A DNA stretch of 34,158 nucleotides, taken from the IMG/VR virus record IMGVR_UViG_3300023179_000297, positions 1 to 34,158 of that record. One strand, given 5' to 3'. The position numbers were made by a program, and so were the translations under genes. Positions within the stretch are counted from its first letter, which is position 1. Each line of letters opens with the position of its first letter. Below, one piece after another: positions 1 to 7,046 of this stretch. The notes under the pieces were generated by a model. The model was not told the DNA's origin. It was given only the letters and a program-made list of their open reading frames with translations, and made no database searches. Source of the stretch: a virus.

Positions 1-14
1 TGGGAGCATAGTAA

Positions 15-344
15 ATGGCAACAGTATATAAGGTATTAGGTCAATCTAATCCAGCCGCTACAACGGCCACAACACTCTACACGGTACCGGCATCAACAAG
101 CACCGTGGTATCCACTATCACTATCTGTAATCAGACAGCAGTTGCTGCCACGTTCCGTATTGCGGTGCGTCCTGCTGGTGCGACTCTTGCTGCTCAACAT
201 TATGTAGCTTATGATGTGGCTGTGGGTGCTGCTGATACGACTGCGTTGACGCTTGGTATTACGTTGGCAACTACGGATGTTATTACTGTGTATGCGTCTA
301 CTGCAACATTATCGTTTTCTGCTTTCGGCAGTGAGATTGCTTAA
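15..344 (+). CDS. Small virion surface / tail-fibre associated protein
   Basis: A 109-residue protein rich in Thr, Ala and Val with alternating hydrophobic residues, which suggests an all-beta fold, and no Cys or membrane segment. The ATG at 15 follows a GGGAG ribosome site eight bases upstream. Its TAA overlaps the ATG of the next gene (TTAATG), so the two are translationally coupled. The 14 bases before it read in one frame as Gly-Ala-stop, like the ends of the downstream paralogues, so a truncated relative may precede the window. Similar small beta-rich proteins often lie beside tail-fibre genes in environmental phages; a role as a virion decoration or fibre component is inferred from position only. 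It lacks the FSSIP and LYG motifs of its neighbours, so it is not clearly part of that family. Confidence 0.6.
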   Translation: MATVYKVLGQSNPAATTATTLYTVPASTSTVVSTITICNQTAVAATFRIAVRPAGATLAAQHYVAYDVAVGAADTTALTLGITLATTDVITVYASTATLSFSAFGSEIA

Positions 345-925
345 TGTCTGCAAGCAGGGTTACTGCATCTAGTATTGCCCAGGGTTTGCCTAAGTCTCGG
401 TCTTTGTTGGCGGGAAATTATGCGTATGGTGGTGGTGCTACGTGGCTTATTGAACGTATCAACGTGGGGTCGGCGGGTGCGGCTTCTGTGACGTTTAGTA
501 GTATTCCTCAAACTTTTAAGCATTTGCAGATTCGATGCATTGCTCAACAAGCCTCTACTGGTGGTTATGTTTCTATGACATTAGGAAGTTCAACTTTTAC
601 ATATAGGCATTATTTGTATGGTAGTGGGGCTTCTGCATCTGCGGGTGCAGACACAACAAATGCGCCAGGAATTTTTACTTCTGCTTATTCAACAAACGCC
701 AACATTTTTGCCGCTTCAATAATTGATATATTAGATTATCGCAATGTAAATAAAAATATTACTACAAGGTCATTGGGTGGTGCAGATAGTAATGGTAGCG
801 GAAGTATGTATTCTATGTCTAGTTTGTTTACTTCATCTGCCGCAATTTCTTCCATTGCTTTAACTGCTGTTACTCAAAATTTTACTCAGTATTCTACATT
901 TGCTCTGTATGGGGTGGTGGGTTAA
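344..925 (+). CDS. Fibre-array paralogue, type A copy 1
   Basis: A 193-residue virion-type protein. After an N-terminal extension ending in SLLAGN (residues about 20-26) comes the array's shared core: a VTFSSIPQTFKHLQIR strand motif (about residues 49-64), a central HYLYGSG motif, a RSLGG..SNGSG motif and a C-terminal FALYGVV. The same order is found in the gene at 1929-2507, which makes these two the A-type members of a duplicated A-B-C cassette. Composition is Ser/Thr/Ala-rich and predicted beta-sheet. Start and stop overlap the neighbours (TAATG), indicating coupled translation. A role as a tail-fibre, whisker or head-decoration subunit is inferred from context; no enzymatic motif is seen. 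Confidence 0.65.
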   Translation: MSASRVTASSIAQGLPKSRSLLAGNYAYGGGATWLIERINVGSAGAASVTFSSIPQTFKHLQIRCIAQQASTGGYVSMTLGSSTFTYRHYLYGSGASASAGADTTNAPGIFTSAYSTNANIFAASIIDILDYRNVNKNITTRSLGGADSNGSGSMYSMSSLFTSSAAISSIALTAVTQNFTQYSTFALYGVVG

Positions 926-1419
926 TGCCTACACCAACTGAAGAGTTTATCGCTAAATACACAACCACTGGTTCTGCTTCCACTTACACGTTCTCTAGCA
1001 TACCAAACAATTTCACTGACCTCATTTTTGTCATTAATTACGATTCAGCCACAGCAGGCAACCAATCATTAAATATGCGTTTTAATGGTGATACAGCCAC
1101 TAATTATTCCTACACAATTTTAAGGGGTTCTGGTTCAGCCGCACAATCGGCCAGGGGTTCAACAGATGATCGTATTTACTGCGGCTCATCTTCAACCGGC
1201 ACAACAAATATCGCCTCAACCGCAATCATACAAATACAAAACTATTCCAACACGACAACATACAAGACGGCTCTCATTCGAGACAACAACCCAGATTATT
1301 ACGTTTTCGCAAACGTGGGGTTGTGGCGCTCGACTGCCGCCATCACCTCCGTCACTTTCTACCAAAGTTCATACAACTTTATTAACGGTTCTACATTCTA
1401 TCTGTATGGGGTGCTGTAA
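925..1419 (+). CDS. Fibre-array paralogue, type B copy 1
   Basis: A 164-residue beta-rich protein with the array signature: YTFSSIPNNFTDLIFV near residues 21-36, then MRFNGDTATNYS, IQNYSNTTTYKT, VGLWRSTAAI and a final FYLYGVL. The same motifs occur in the same order in the gene at 2507-3010 (RLNGDTGTNYS, LQNYSNSTTYKT, VGLWRSTAAI, FTLYGIV), so this is the first B-type member. It lacks the N-terminal LAGN extension of type A. Its start overlaps the stop of the preceding gene and its own TAA abuts the ATG at 1420. Codon usage is more C-rich than in its neighbours, which may mark a different history for this copy. It is probably a surface-exposed virion protein, inferred from position and composition. 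Confidence 0.65.
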   Translation: MPTPTEEFIAKYTTTGSASTYTFSSIPNNFTDLIFVINYDSATAGNQSLNMRFNGDTATNYSYTILRGSGSAAQSARGSTDDRIYCGSSSTGTTNIASTAIIQIQNYSNTTTYKTALIRDNNPDYYVFANVGLWRSTAAITSVTFYQSSYNFINGSTFYLYGVL

Positions 1420-1929
1420 ATGTATCAACGCTATCTCATACAAACCATTACAGTAGATTCTGGTGGTGCGGCTTCAGTTACTTTTAGTTCTATTCCTCAA
1501 ACGGGTTACACGGATCTTAAAATAGTTGTCAGTGCGCGAAGCAATAGGGCCGCTATTACAGATAACATTTCTTACACATTTAATGGAACTGCCGCTAGTG
1601 CGTTTAGTGATAGGGCACTAAATGGTACTGGAAGTGCGGCTACAAGTTTTACTGATGCAAATTTATTAACAGATTATTTAACTGGAAATACTGCAACTGC
1701 AAGTACTTTTTCTAATACAGAAGTCATTATTCCTAATTACACATCTGGCAATTACAAATCAGTGAGCATTGATACTGTTACTGAAAATAATGCTACTGCT
1801 GCTAATGCTGCCTTGTACGCTGGATTGTATTCAAATGTGAGTGCAATTAGTTCTATTAAACTGCAACCTTATGTTGGTTCATTTATGCAATACTCTACAT
1901 TTTCTTTGTATGGCATAAGGGGGGCATAA
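1420..1929 (+). CDS. Fibre-array paralogue, type C copy 1
   Basis: A 169-residue protein opening with GGAASVTFSSIPQTGYTDLK and carrying the type C set of motifs: SYTFNGTAA, NYTSGNYKSVSID, ENNATAANAALYAGL and a terminal FSLYGIRGA. The gene at 3010-4335 begins with a matching domain (NYTSSNYKSFSID, ENNATGAYNLLYAGL, TLYGVGY), so this is the C-type member of the first cassette and ends where the second C gene continues into a glycine-rich domain. It is beta-rich with no Cys residue. Start and stop codons overlap or abut the neighbours. A virion-surface role is inferred; no catalytic residues are recognisable. Confidence 0.65.
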   Translation: MYQRYLIQTITVDSGGAASVTFSSIPQTGYTDLKIVVSARSNRAAITDNISYTFNGTAASAFSDRALNGTGSAATSFTDANLLTDYLTGNTATASTFSNTEVIIPNYTSGNYKSVSIDTVTENNATAANAALYAGLYSNVSAISSIKLQPYVGSFMQYSTFSLYGIRGA

Positions 1930-2507
1930 TGAGTGTCACCAAATTAACGACCAATAGTTTTACTGGGTTGGAGAAGTATGATTCTTTTCTTGCCGGTAAT
2001 GGGCCTGTGTTGGGTGGATCATATCAATCTATTGCTACTTACACTTGCGCCACCGCTCAAAGTTCTATTGTATTTTCAAGTGTTCCTTCCACGTTTAGTC
2101 ATCTTCAAATTAGATGTATGAATAAACTTACATCTGGTGGAAACATTCGGCTTTATTTTAATACAGATACTGGAGCAAACGCAGTTTATGATACACACTA
2201 TTTGTATGGTGACGGTTCTACTGCTTCAGCGGCAAGAGGTTCACAACAACCTTATGCAATAAGCATTGGGTTTACTTATTACACTACACAGTTTAATGTG
2301 TTAGTTGCTGACGTATTAAATTACAGTAATACGACTACTAATAAAACTGTAAGGTCATTGTCTGGTTGTGACAATAATGGATCAGGTGATTTGCTTTTTA
2401 ATTCTGGTTTGTGGATGAGAACGAACGCTATTTCGACAATTACTCTTGCACCACAGTCCGGTAACTTTGCCCAGTATTCGTCTTTTGCATTGTATGGGGT
2501 GTTGTAA
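1929..2507 (+). CDS. Fibre-array paralogue, type A copy 2
   Basis: A 192-residue protein matching the gene at 344-925 in length and motif order: an N-terminal segment ending in SFLAGN, IVFSSVPSTFSHLQIR, DTHYLYGDG, VRSLSGCDNNGSGD, a GLW segment and a terminal FALYGVL. The two are clearly diverged, so the duplication is not recent. Its ATG overlaps the upstream stop (ATAATGAG), and its TAA overlaps the ATG at 2507. It is the first gene of the second A-B-C cassette. Predicted beta-structure and position among fibre genes suggest a virion-surface subunit; the exact place in the particle cannot be told from sequence. Confidence 0.65.
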   Translation: MSVTKLTTNSFTGLEKYDSFLAGNGPVLGGSYQSIATYTCATAQSSIVFSSVPSTFSHLQIRCMNKLTSGGNIRLYFNTDTGANAVYDTHYLYGDGSTASAARGSQQPYAISIGFTYYTTQFNVLVADVLNYSNTTTNKTVRSLSGCDNNGSGDLLFNSGLWMRTNAISTITLAPQSGNFAQYSSFALYGVL

Positions 2508-3010
2508 TGGCTGCTGGTAATACGTATGATCAACTGTTTACTACTACGCTTACGACTGATACTTCATCTGTAACTATTTCTAGCATCCCTGCCACTTATA
2601 CTGATTTAATTTTAGTTGCAAACGCTTGGACAACAAGCGGAGGAAACGCACCTTGGATTAGACTTAACGGAGATACAGGAACCAACTATTCTTCAACTAC
2701 CATTTATGGGACAGGCTCTGTTGCGGCTAGTTCTAGATCAACAAGTGCAGCAATTATGTACACGGGTGGTTACTATGTGGGAATTGGAACAACCATTTCA
2801 ACAATGACAATTCAACTTCAAAATTATTCAAACTCAACAACATATAAAACAGTTTTATCTAGATTAAATTCTAGTCAATATGAAACAGAAGCAGTCGTGG
2901 GTTTGTGGCGTTCTACTGCTGCAATTAACTCTATTACTGTCAGCATAGCAAGTTCACTAATTTATGCTGCTGGTTCTTCGTTTACGTTGTATGGAATTGT
3001 GGCTGCCTAA
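2507..3010 (+). CDS. Fibre-array paralogue, type B copy 2
   Basis: A 167-residue protein with VTISSIPATYTDLILV, RLNGDTGTNYS, LQNYSNSTTYKT, VGLWRSTAAI and a C-terminal FTLYGIV, in the same order as the gene at 925-1419. It is the B member of the second cassette. No signal peptide, Cys pairs or enzyme motifs are seen, and the composition (Ser, Thr, Asn, Gly, Tyr) is typical of extracellular phage beta-proteins. It is coupled to both neighbours by TAATG overlaps. Whether A, B and C form a hetero-oligomer or are alternative surface variants cannot be told; fixed order and coupled translation favour a complex. Confidence 0.65.
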   Translation: MAAGNTYDQLFTTTLTTDTSSVTISSIPATYTDLILVANAWTTSGGNAPWIRLNGDTGTNYSSTTIYGTGSVAASSRSTSAAIMYTGGYYVGIGTTISTMTIQLQNYSNSTTYKTVLSRLNSSQYETEAVVGLWRSTAAINSITVSIASSLIYAAGSSFTLYGIVAA

Positions 3011-4335
3011 TGTTAACTTATACTAAAATTGCTACAGTAACAGTTGGTTCCGGTGGTTCTGCAACTATATCGTTTAGTAATATTCCACAAACTTTTATGG
3101 ATTTAGAACTTGTCATTTCAGCACGTGGTAGCGGCAACGGCGGTGGCCCAGGTAACGCATATATTGCTGGAACATTTAATGGTTCATCAACGGGTTTTAC
3201 TGGCAAACAATTATGGAGCAATGGTAGCGCTGCTAACACTAATAGTCCTACTTCTGCCTACATTGGTGGAGCCATGACAGACGCATACTATACTGCTAGC
3301 GTATTTGGTAATGGCAAAACAACAATTAATAATTATACAAGTTCTAATTACAAAAGTTTTTCTATTGATTCAACTGATGAAAATAATGCTACTGGTGCAT
3401 ACAACCTTTTATATGCAGGATTATGGTCTAACACTGCAGCAATAACTAGCATTACTTTGAATCCTAGTTCTTCATTTGTTCAATACACTACGGCTACTTT
3501 GTATGGTGTGGGATATAAACCTCAAGCTACGGGTGGCAGTATTAGTAGTGATGGTACGTATTGGTATCACACGTTTACTTCAACTGGTTTATTTACGCCT
3601 TCCAAGAATCTTCAATGTGACGCAATAGTAGTTGCTGGTGGCGGTGGAGGAGGTTATGAAACCGGCGGCGGTGGCGGCGGCGGTGGATATAAAGTAGTTA
3701 CAGGGCTTAGCAAAATTGCTTTAACAAATTATGCTGTTGTTGTAGGTGCTGGAGGAACTGCATCAAGTAGCGGCAACGGTGGTAATGGTAACAATTCTGT
3801 TTTTGACACCATCACATCAACCGGTGGAGGTGGAGGTGGTGCGGCAAGTACTGCTGGATCGTCTGGTGGTTCTGGTGGTGGTGGTGGTCGCGGACTTTAT
3901 GCTGGAGGTTCTGCTTCACCATCAGGGCAAGGTTACGCGGGAGGCACCGGAGGTGCATCCATTAACACTTATCAAGCCGCGGGCGGTGGAGGCGGTGGTG
4001 CTGGAGCTGCAGGTGGTAATGCACAAACATCTGGTTCATATCTTCCAGGTAATGGTGGTGATGGGTTAACTAATTTAATTTCTGGAAATGGTGCCTATTA
4101 TGCTGGGGGTGGAGGCGGAGGTCGTTACCTTGATAACTCTACTACAGGCACTGGTGGAAATGGTGGCGGAGGAAAAGCCGCCAATTATAGTGGTGGTGTT
4201 GTAGCAGCAATAGCGGGTACATCTAACACTGGTGGTGGTGGTGGTGCAGGGATGCTCACTAACTCTGCTTCACCAAGCGCCTACAACGGAGCCGCTGGTG
4301 GTTCTGGTATTGTCATTATTCGATACAAAATCTAA
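3010..4335 (+). CDS. Fibre-array paralogue, type C copy 2, with glycine-rich adhesin-like domain
   Basis: A 441-residue two-part protein. Residues 1-170 repeat the type C domain (ISFSNIPQTFMDLELV, NYTSSNYKSFSID, LYAGLWSN, TLYGVGY). Residues 175-441 form a glycine-rich domain: it opens with a YWYHTFTSTGLFTPSKN strand segment and AIVVAGGGGGG, continues through many runs of four to eight Gly separated by short polar stretches, and closes with GGSGIVIIRYKI. This layout resembles the Gly-rich domain of phage tail tips and adhesins, which are known to form polyglycine type II sandwiches that contact the host surface. It is therefore the best candidate in the + strand array for receptor binding. It is the last paralogue, followed nine bases later by a small gene with a strong ribosome site. 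Confidence 0.7.
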   Translation: MLTYTKIATVTVGSGGSATISFSNIPQTFMDLELVISARGSGNGGGPGNAYIAGTFNGSSTGFTGKQLWSNGSAANTNSPTSAYIGGAMTDAYYTASVFGNGKTTINNYTSSNYKSFSIDSTDENNATGAYNLLYAGLWSNTAAITSITLNPSSSFVQYTTATLYGVGYKPQATGGSISSDGTYWYHTFTSTGLFTPSKNLQCDAIVVAGGGGGGYETGGGGGGGGYKVVTGLSKIALTNYAVVVGAGGTASSSGNGGNGNNSVFDTITSTGGGGGGAASTAGSSGGSGGGGGRGLYAGGSASPSGQGYAGGTGGASINTYQAAGGGGGGAGAAGGNAQTSGSYLPGNGGDGLTNLISGNGAYYAGGGGGGRYLDNSTTGTGGNGGGGKAANYSGGVVAAIAGTSNTGGGGGAGMLTNSASPSAYNGAAGGSGIVIIRYKI

Positions 4336-4343
4336 GGAGAAAA

Positions 4344-4568
4344 ATGGAAGAGTTAAAACGTATTGAAGTAAATTGTGCAACCGGAGAAATCACGGAGCAT
4401 ATATTGACTGCTGAAGAGATTGCACAACGGGAAGCAGACGCAGCAGCGTGGGCTGCTGAACAAGCAGCACGTGACGCTGAGGCTGCAGCAAAGGCTGCTG
4501 CTAATGCCAGTGCCCGAGCAAAACTTTCCGCCCTGGGTCTTACTGAAGAGGAAATCGCTGCGCTTTAA
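4344..4568 (+). CDS. Small acidic alanine-rich helical protein after fibre array
   Basis: A 74-residue protein with a short N-terminal beta-like segment (about residues 1-22), then a continuous Ala/Glu-rich helix with coiled-coil character, ending in KLSALGLTEEEIAAL. A strong AAGGAG site lies just before the ATG at 4344. The position directly after the adhesin-like gene and the helical C-terminus recall small proteins that follow fibre genes in many phages, some of which are fibre assembly chaperones. That role is a guess; no family could be confirmed by eye. It is the last gene of the fibre operon before a 110-base gap. Confidence 0.55.
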   Translation: MEELKRIEVNCATGEITEHILTAEEIAQREADAAAWAAEQAARDAEAAAKAAANASARAKLSALGLTEEEIAAL

Positions 4569-4679
4569 TATCCTTACTGATAGGCAGTTGTACAGATGCC
4601 TACTTAAGTAGATTACTGCAGTACCAGCGTAGCGCATAAAACGTGTACTAAGTGCACAATTTTATGTTAGGATGCTTTT
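4569..4679. promoter_or_regulatory. Gap with hairpins and possible promoter before sugar locus
   Basis: This gap separates the fibre operon from the sugar locus. It contains an inverted repeat TAGGCA/TGCCTA (4581-4586 with 4597-4602) overlapping a perfect 12-base palindrome CTACTTAAGTAG (4600-4611); no T-run follows, so neither is a convincing intrinsic terminator. Further on, TAGGAT at 4668-4673 matches the TANNNT form of a -10 box but has no good -35 box. The same bases include the AGGA ribosome site of the tiny reading frame at 4680. A promoter or processing site here is plausible but not shown. Confidence 0.3.
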
Positions 4680-4715
4680 ATGTCCAATAACGTATCCACT
4701 GTAGGTGTCGTTTGA
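4680..4715 (+). CDS. Possible 11-residue leader peptide coupled to 4712 gene
   Basis: ATG at 4680 is preceded by AGGA seven bases upstream and encodes MSNNVSTVGVV followed by TGA at 4713-4715. The stop overlaps the TTG start of the next gene (TTTGA arrangement). The downstream TTG has only a weak ribosome site of its own (TAGGTG), so translation of this short frame could deliver ribosomes to it by re-initiation. The alternative is that the short frame is chance. Confidence rests on the ribosome site and the exact stop-start overlap. Confidence 0.35.
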   Translation: MSNNVSTVGVV

Positions 4716-5722
4716 ACCTTGTACAAAACGTCGTAAGCAACGGTGGACGTCTGCGTCCATTAATCATACCTTCATCTATAACCGCTGGCACAGGTCTAAT
4801 GAACCCTTCCATTTTTATAGATGACGACGGAGATATTCTATGCATTCTACGTCATATAAACTACACGCTATACCACGCTGAGCACGAACAACGTTTCCCC
4901 AGCGTGTGGGGACCATTAGCGTACTTGCACCCAGAAGAAGACCAAAGACTTGTCACAACAAACTACTTGTGCAGGCTAGACTCTGATCTCAATATCACAG
5001 ACTATTGTTTAATAGACACATCTAAACTTGATGTAAAACCAATATGGACTTTTGTTGGTGAAGAAGACGCTAGGCTAGTAAAATGGGATGGTAAATACTA
5101 TGCTACTGGCGTTAGACGCGACACAACAACAACCGGCCAAGGTAGAATGGAATTATCAGAAATAAAAATAGACAAAAAGAAATGGACAGCAAAAGAAGTA
5201 TCTAGAATTAGAATACCTCCACCAGTAGATCTTGAAGCATACTGCGAAAAAAACTGGATGCCAGTGCTTGATAAACCATACTACTTTGTTAAATGGTCAT
5301 CTCCTACAGAACTTGTAAAAACGTACCCAGATCTTCCAGAACGCTGCGAGCAGGTGTCTGTAAAAGAAGGAATAGTACCTTACGCAGACCAACGAGGAGG
5401 CTCACAGGTAATACGCTGGGGTAACAAGTACATAGCATTAGCTCATGAAGTTGTCTTATACAAGAACTACATGAAACAGAAAAATGCCACGTACAGACAC
5501 AGACTTCTTGTATGGGATGATAAGTTTACACTTATCGGACTTTCACCGCAATCATTTTCTTTTCTAGACGCTCAAATAGAATTTGCAGCAGGCATGGCAG
5601 TCCACAACGAAGACGTGCTAATAACCTTCGGATTTCAAGACAATGCTGCGTTTATTTTAAGAGTGCCTAATGACATTATTGAAAGTATGATCAAGGAGGC
5701 TCTTTCTTATGGAAGAGTATAG
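4712..5722 (+). CDS. GH130/GH43-like beta-propeller glycoside-active protein
   Basis: A 336-residue protein with the look of a five-bladed beta-propeller of the GH130/GH43-like superfamily, whose known members are glycoside phosphorylases and hydrolases. Visible features are GTGLMNPSIFIDDDGD (about 26-41), the LRHINYTLYH segment, GEEDARLVKWDGKYYATGVR (116-135) with the EDxR arrangement that carries the catalytic Asp in GH130, and KNWMPV..PYYFVKWSSP (about 180-198), matching a second conserved blade. The first in-frame start is TTG at 4712; the conserved RPLIIP and GTGLMNPS segments support starting there rather than at Met30. It overlaps the next gene by 14 bases. With its methyltransferase and glycosyltransferase neighbours it probably acts on a glycan of the virion or host. 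Substrate and reaction are unknown, and activity is not assured. Confidence 0.6.
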   Translation: MNLVQNVVSNGGRLRPLIIPSSITAGTGLMNPSIFIDDDGDILCILRHINYTLYHAEHEQRFPSVWGPLAYLHPEEDQRLVTTNYLCRLDSDLNITDYCLIDTSKLDVKPIWTFVGEEDARLVKWDGKYYATGVRRDTTTTGQGRMELSEIKIDKKKWTAKEVSRIRIPPPVDLEAYCEKNWMPVLDKPYYFVKWSSPTELVKTYPDLPERCEQVSVKEGIVPYADQRGGSQVIRWGNKYIALAHEVVLYKNYMKQKNATYRHRLLVWDDKFTLIGLSPQSFSFLDAQIEFAAGMAVHNEDVLITFGFQDNAAFILRVPNDIIESMIKEALSYGRV

Positions 5723-7022
5723 CAAAATAGACGATCTAGTCGTTGAACTTTCTAATGATCCTTTTAATCCTCAAATTAACTTGTCACTTGCTATTGAGTA
5801 CGAAAAAATTGATCAAACCGCATCAGCTGTTTCTTTTTACTTAAGAACTGCTGAATACGGCTACTACTCGCATAGAGAACACGTATACGCCTCCTTATTG
5901 AAGTCTGCCCAGTGCTTTGAAAATCAGAAAAATAGAGACAGCACAGTACATAACCTTATTCTAAAAGCAGTAGCATACGAACCTACAAGGGCAGAAGCTT
6001 GGTTCTTCTTATCAAGGTACTATGAAAAGAATAATAAATGGCAAGAGTCGTACACCGCAGCAGAGACTGGTCTTAGCAGAGTAACTCACGCGCAAGCGCC
6101 TCTACCATTAGATATAAAGTGTCCAGGAGTTATCGGGCTACTATTTCAAAAAGCTATTGCCGCATGGTGGATCGGTAGACAAGACGAGTGTAGCGAAATA
6201 CTTATAAATCTAAACAAGGAATCGCTACCAAAGATGTATGAAGATGCAGTTAGATACAATATTGACAGACTAAATATTTTAGAAGAAGAAATAGCAGAAT
6301 CTAGTCTACTAGATAAGTATCTAAAAAATGGATTTTTTCAAGTACCAGGTTGGGTTGTAAGAACACTTCCAGAGTTTATGAAGGTTCTAAAAAACGTAGA
6401 GTGGAACAATTCAGGTGGCGTTGCTGAAATTGGTGTATATATGGGTAGGTTTTTCTTACTTCTTAGAGCACTGATAGACACTCCAGAAAAGTCTTATGGA
6501 ATAGACGTGTTTGAAGAACAACATCTAAACATTGACTATAGTGGGACAGACTTGGCAAGAAAAAATATATTTGAAGATAACGTAAGTAATTTTGACGCGC
6601 ACGGTGGAAAAGGCGTTGTGCCAATACAAGGAGACTCGACGTCTAGTGAAATGCATAAAAGACTAGATAGAATTATTCCTTCAGGCTCTATACGATTCTT
6701 CTCAATCGATGGCGGCCATACTAAGGTACATACAATAAATGATTTAAGATTAGCAGAAAAGTACATCAGCGATTCTGGAGTAGTAATATTAGATGATATT
6801 CTTCATCAACACTGGTTCGGTGTTGTAGATGGAGCTTTAGAATATTTAAGGAACTTCCCAACTCTTACACCGTTTGCTCTTGGTCACAATAAGCTGTTCT
6901 TGTGCAAATACTCATGTCACTCAAAGTATCTTAAAGAAGTAGAAAAAAGTGGACACGGTCAACGACTTATCACTATAATGGGGCACGAAGTATGGGCAGT
7001 AGAGAAAATAAACGTTCAGTAA
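5709..7022 (+). CDS. TPR-containing class I SAM-dependent methyltransferase
   Basis: A 437-residue protein. Residues 1-165 are helical repeats of TPR type, with hydrophobic/Ala spacing and SFYLRTAEYGYYS, AWFFLSRYYEKNNKW and similar helices. Residues 230-400 are a Rossmann methyltransferase: motif I VAEIGVYMGRFFLLL (238-252), an acidic residue after the second strand in YGIDVF (D266), IQGDS (D309), and the FFSIDGGHTKVH segment (330-341) followed by VVILDD (358-363). The IDGGH/LDD pattern is that of the Methyltransf_24/CmcI-like group, many of which methylate sugars or small molecules. The start has a strong AAGGAGG site nine bases upstream. It lies between the GH130-like and GT2 genes, so a sugar O-methyltransferase role is inferred. 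Confidence 0.75.
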   Translation: MEEYSKIDDLVVELSNDPFNPQINLSLAIEYEKIDQTASAVSFYLRTAEYGYYSHREHVYASLLKSAQCFENQKNRDSTVHNLILKAVAYEPTRAEAWFFLSRYYEKNNKWQESYTAAETGLSRVTHAQAPLPLDIKCPGVIGLLFQKAIAAWWIGRQDECSEILINLNKESLPKMYEDAVRYNIDRLNILEEEIAESSLLDKYLKNGFFQVPGWVVRTLPEFMKVLKNVEWNNSGGVAEIGVYMGRFFLLLRALIDTPEKSYGIDVFEEQHLNIDYSGTDLARKNIFEDNVSNFDAHGGKGVVPIQGDSTSSEMHKRLDRIIPSGSIRFFSIDGGHTKVHTINDLRLAEKYISDSGVVILDDILHQHWFGVVDGALEYLRNFPTLTPFALGHNKLFLCKYSCHSKYLKEVEKSGHGQRLITIMGHEVWAVEKINVQ

Positions 7023-7046
7023 ATATCAGTTAGGATATCATCTCAG

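Larger units (their letters stand above)
344..4335 (+). repeat. Diverged tandem duplication of a three-gene cassette (A-B-C-A-B-C)
   Basis: The six genes at 344, 925, 1420, 1929, 2507 and 3010 share a core (FSSIP motif near the N-terminus, LYG motif at the C-terminus). They also fall into three sub-types by internal motifs, arranged A-B-C then A-B-C. The offset between cassettes is 1585 bases at the first gene (344 to 1929) and 1590 at the third (1420 to 3010). Protein-level similarity is easy to see while DNA identity is low, so this is an old duplication of the whole cassette rather than repeated single-gene duplication. Confidence 0.7.

Noticed and set aside
1166-1456. A 96-residue + strand frame overlapping the type B gene
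   Set aside because: It lies within the 925-1419 gene, has no ribosome site and a low-complexity Thr/Gln/Ser composition; the array gene explains the region.
3746-4069. Val/Glu-rich reading frame overlapping the glycine-rich domain
   Set aside because: It arises from reading Gly codon runs (GGT/GGA) in another frame; the main frame has clear domain structure.
4581-4611. Hairpin and palindrome as terminator of the fibre operon
   Set aside because: Stems are short and no T-run follows on either strand, so it was listed only as a possible regulatory feature.
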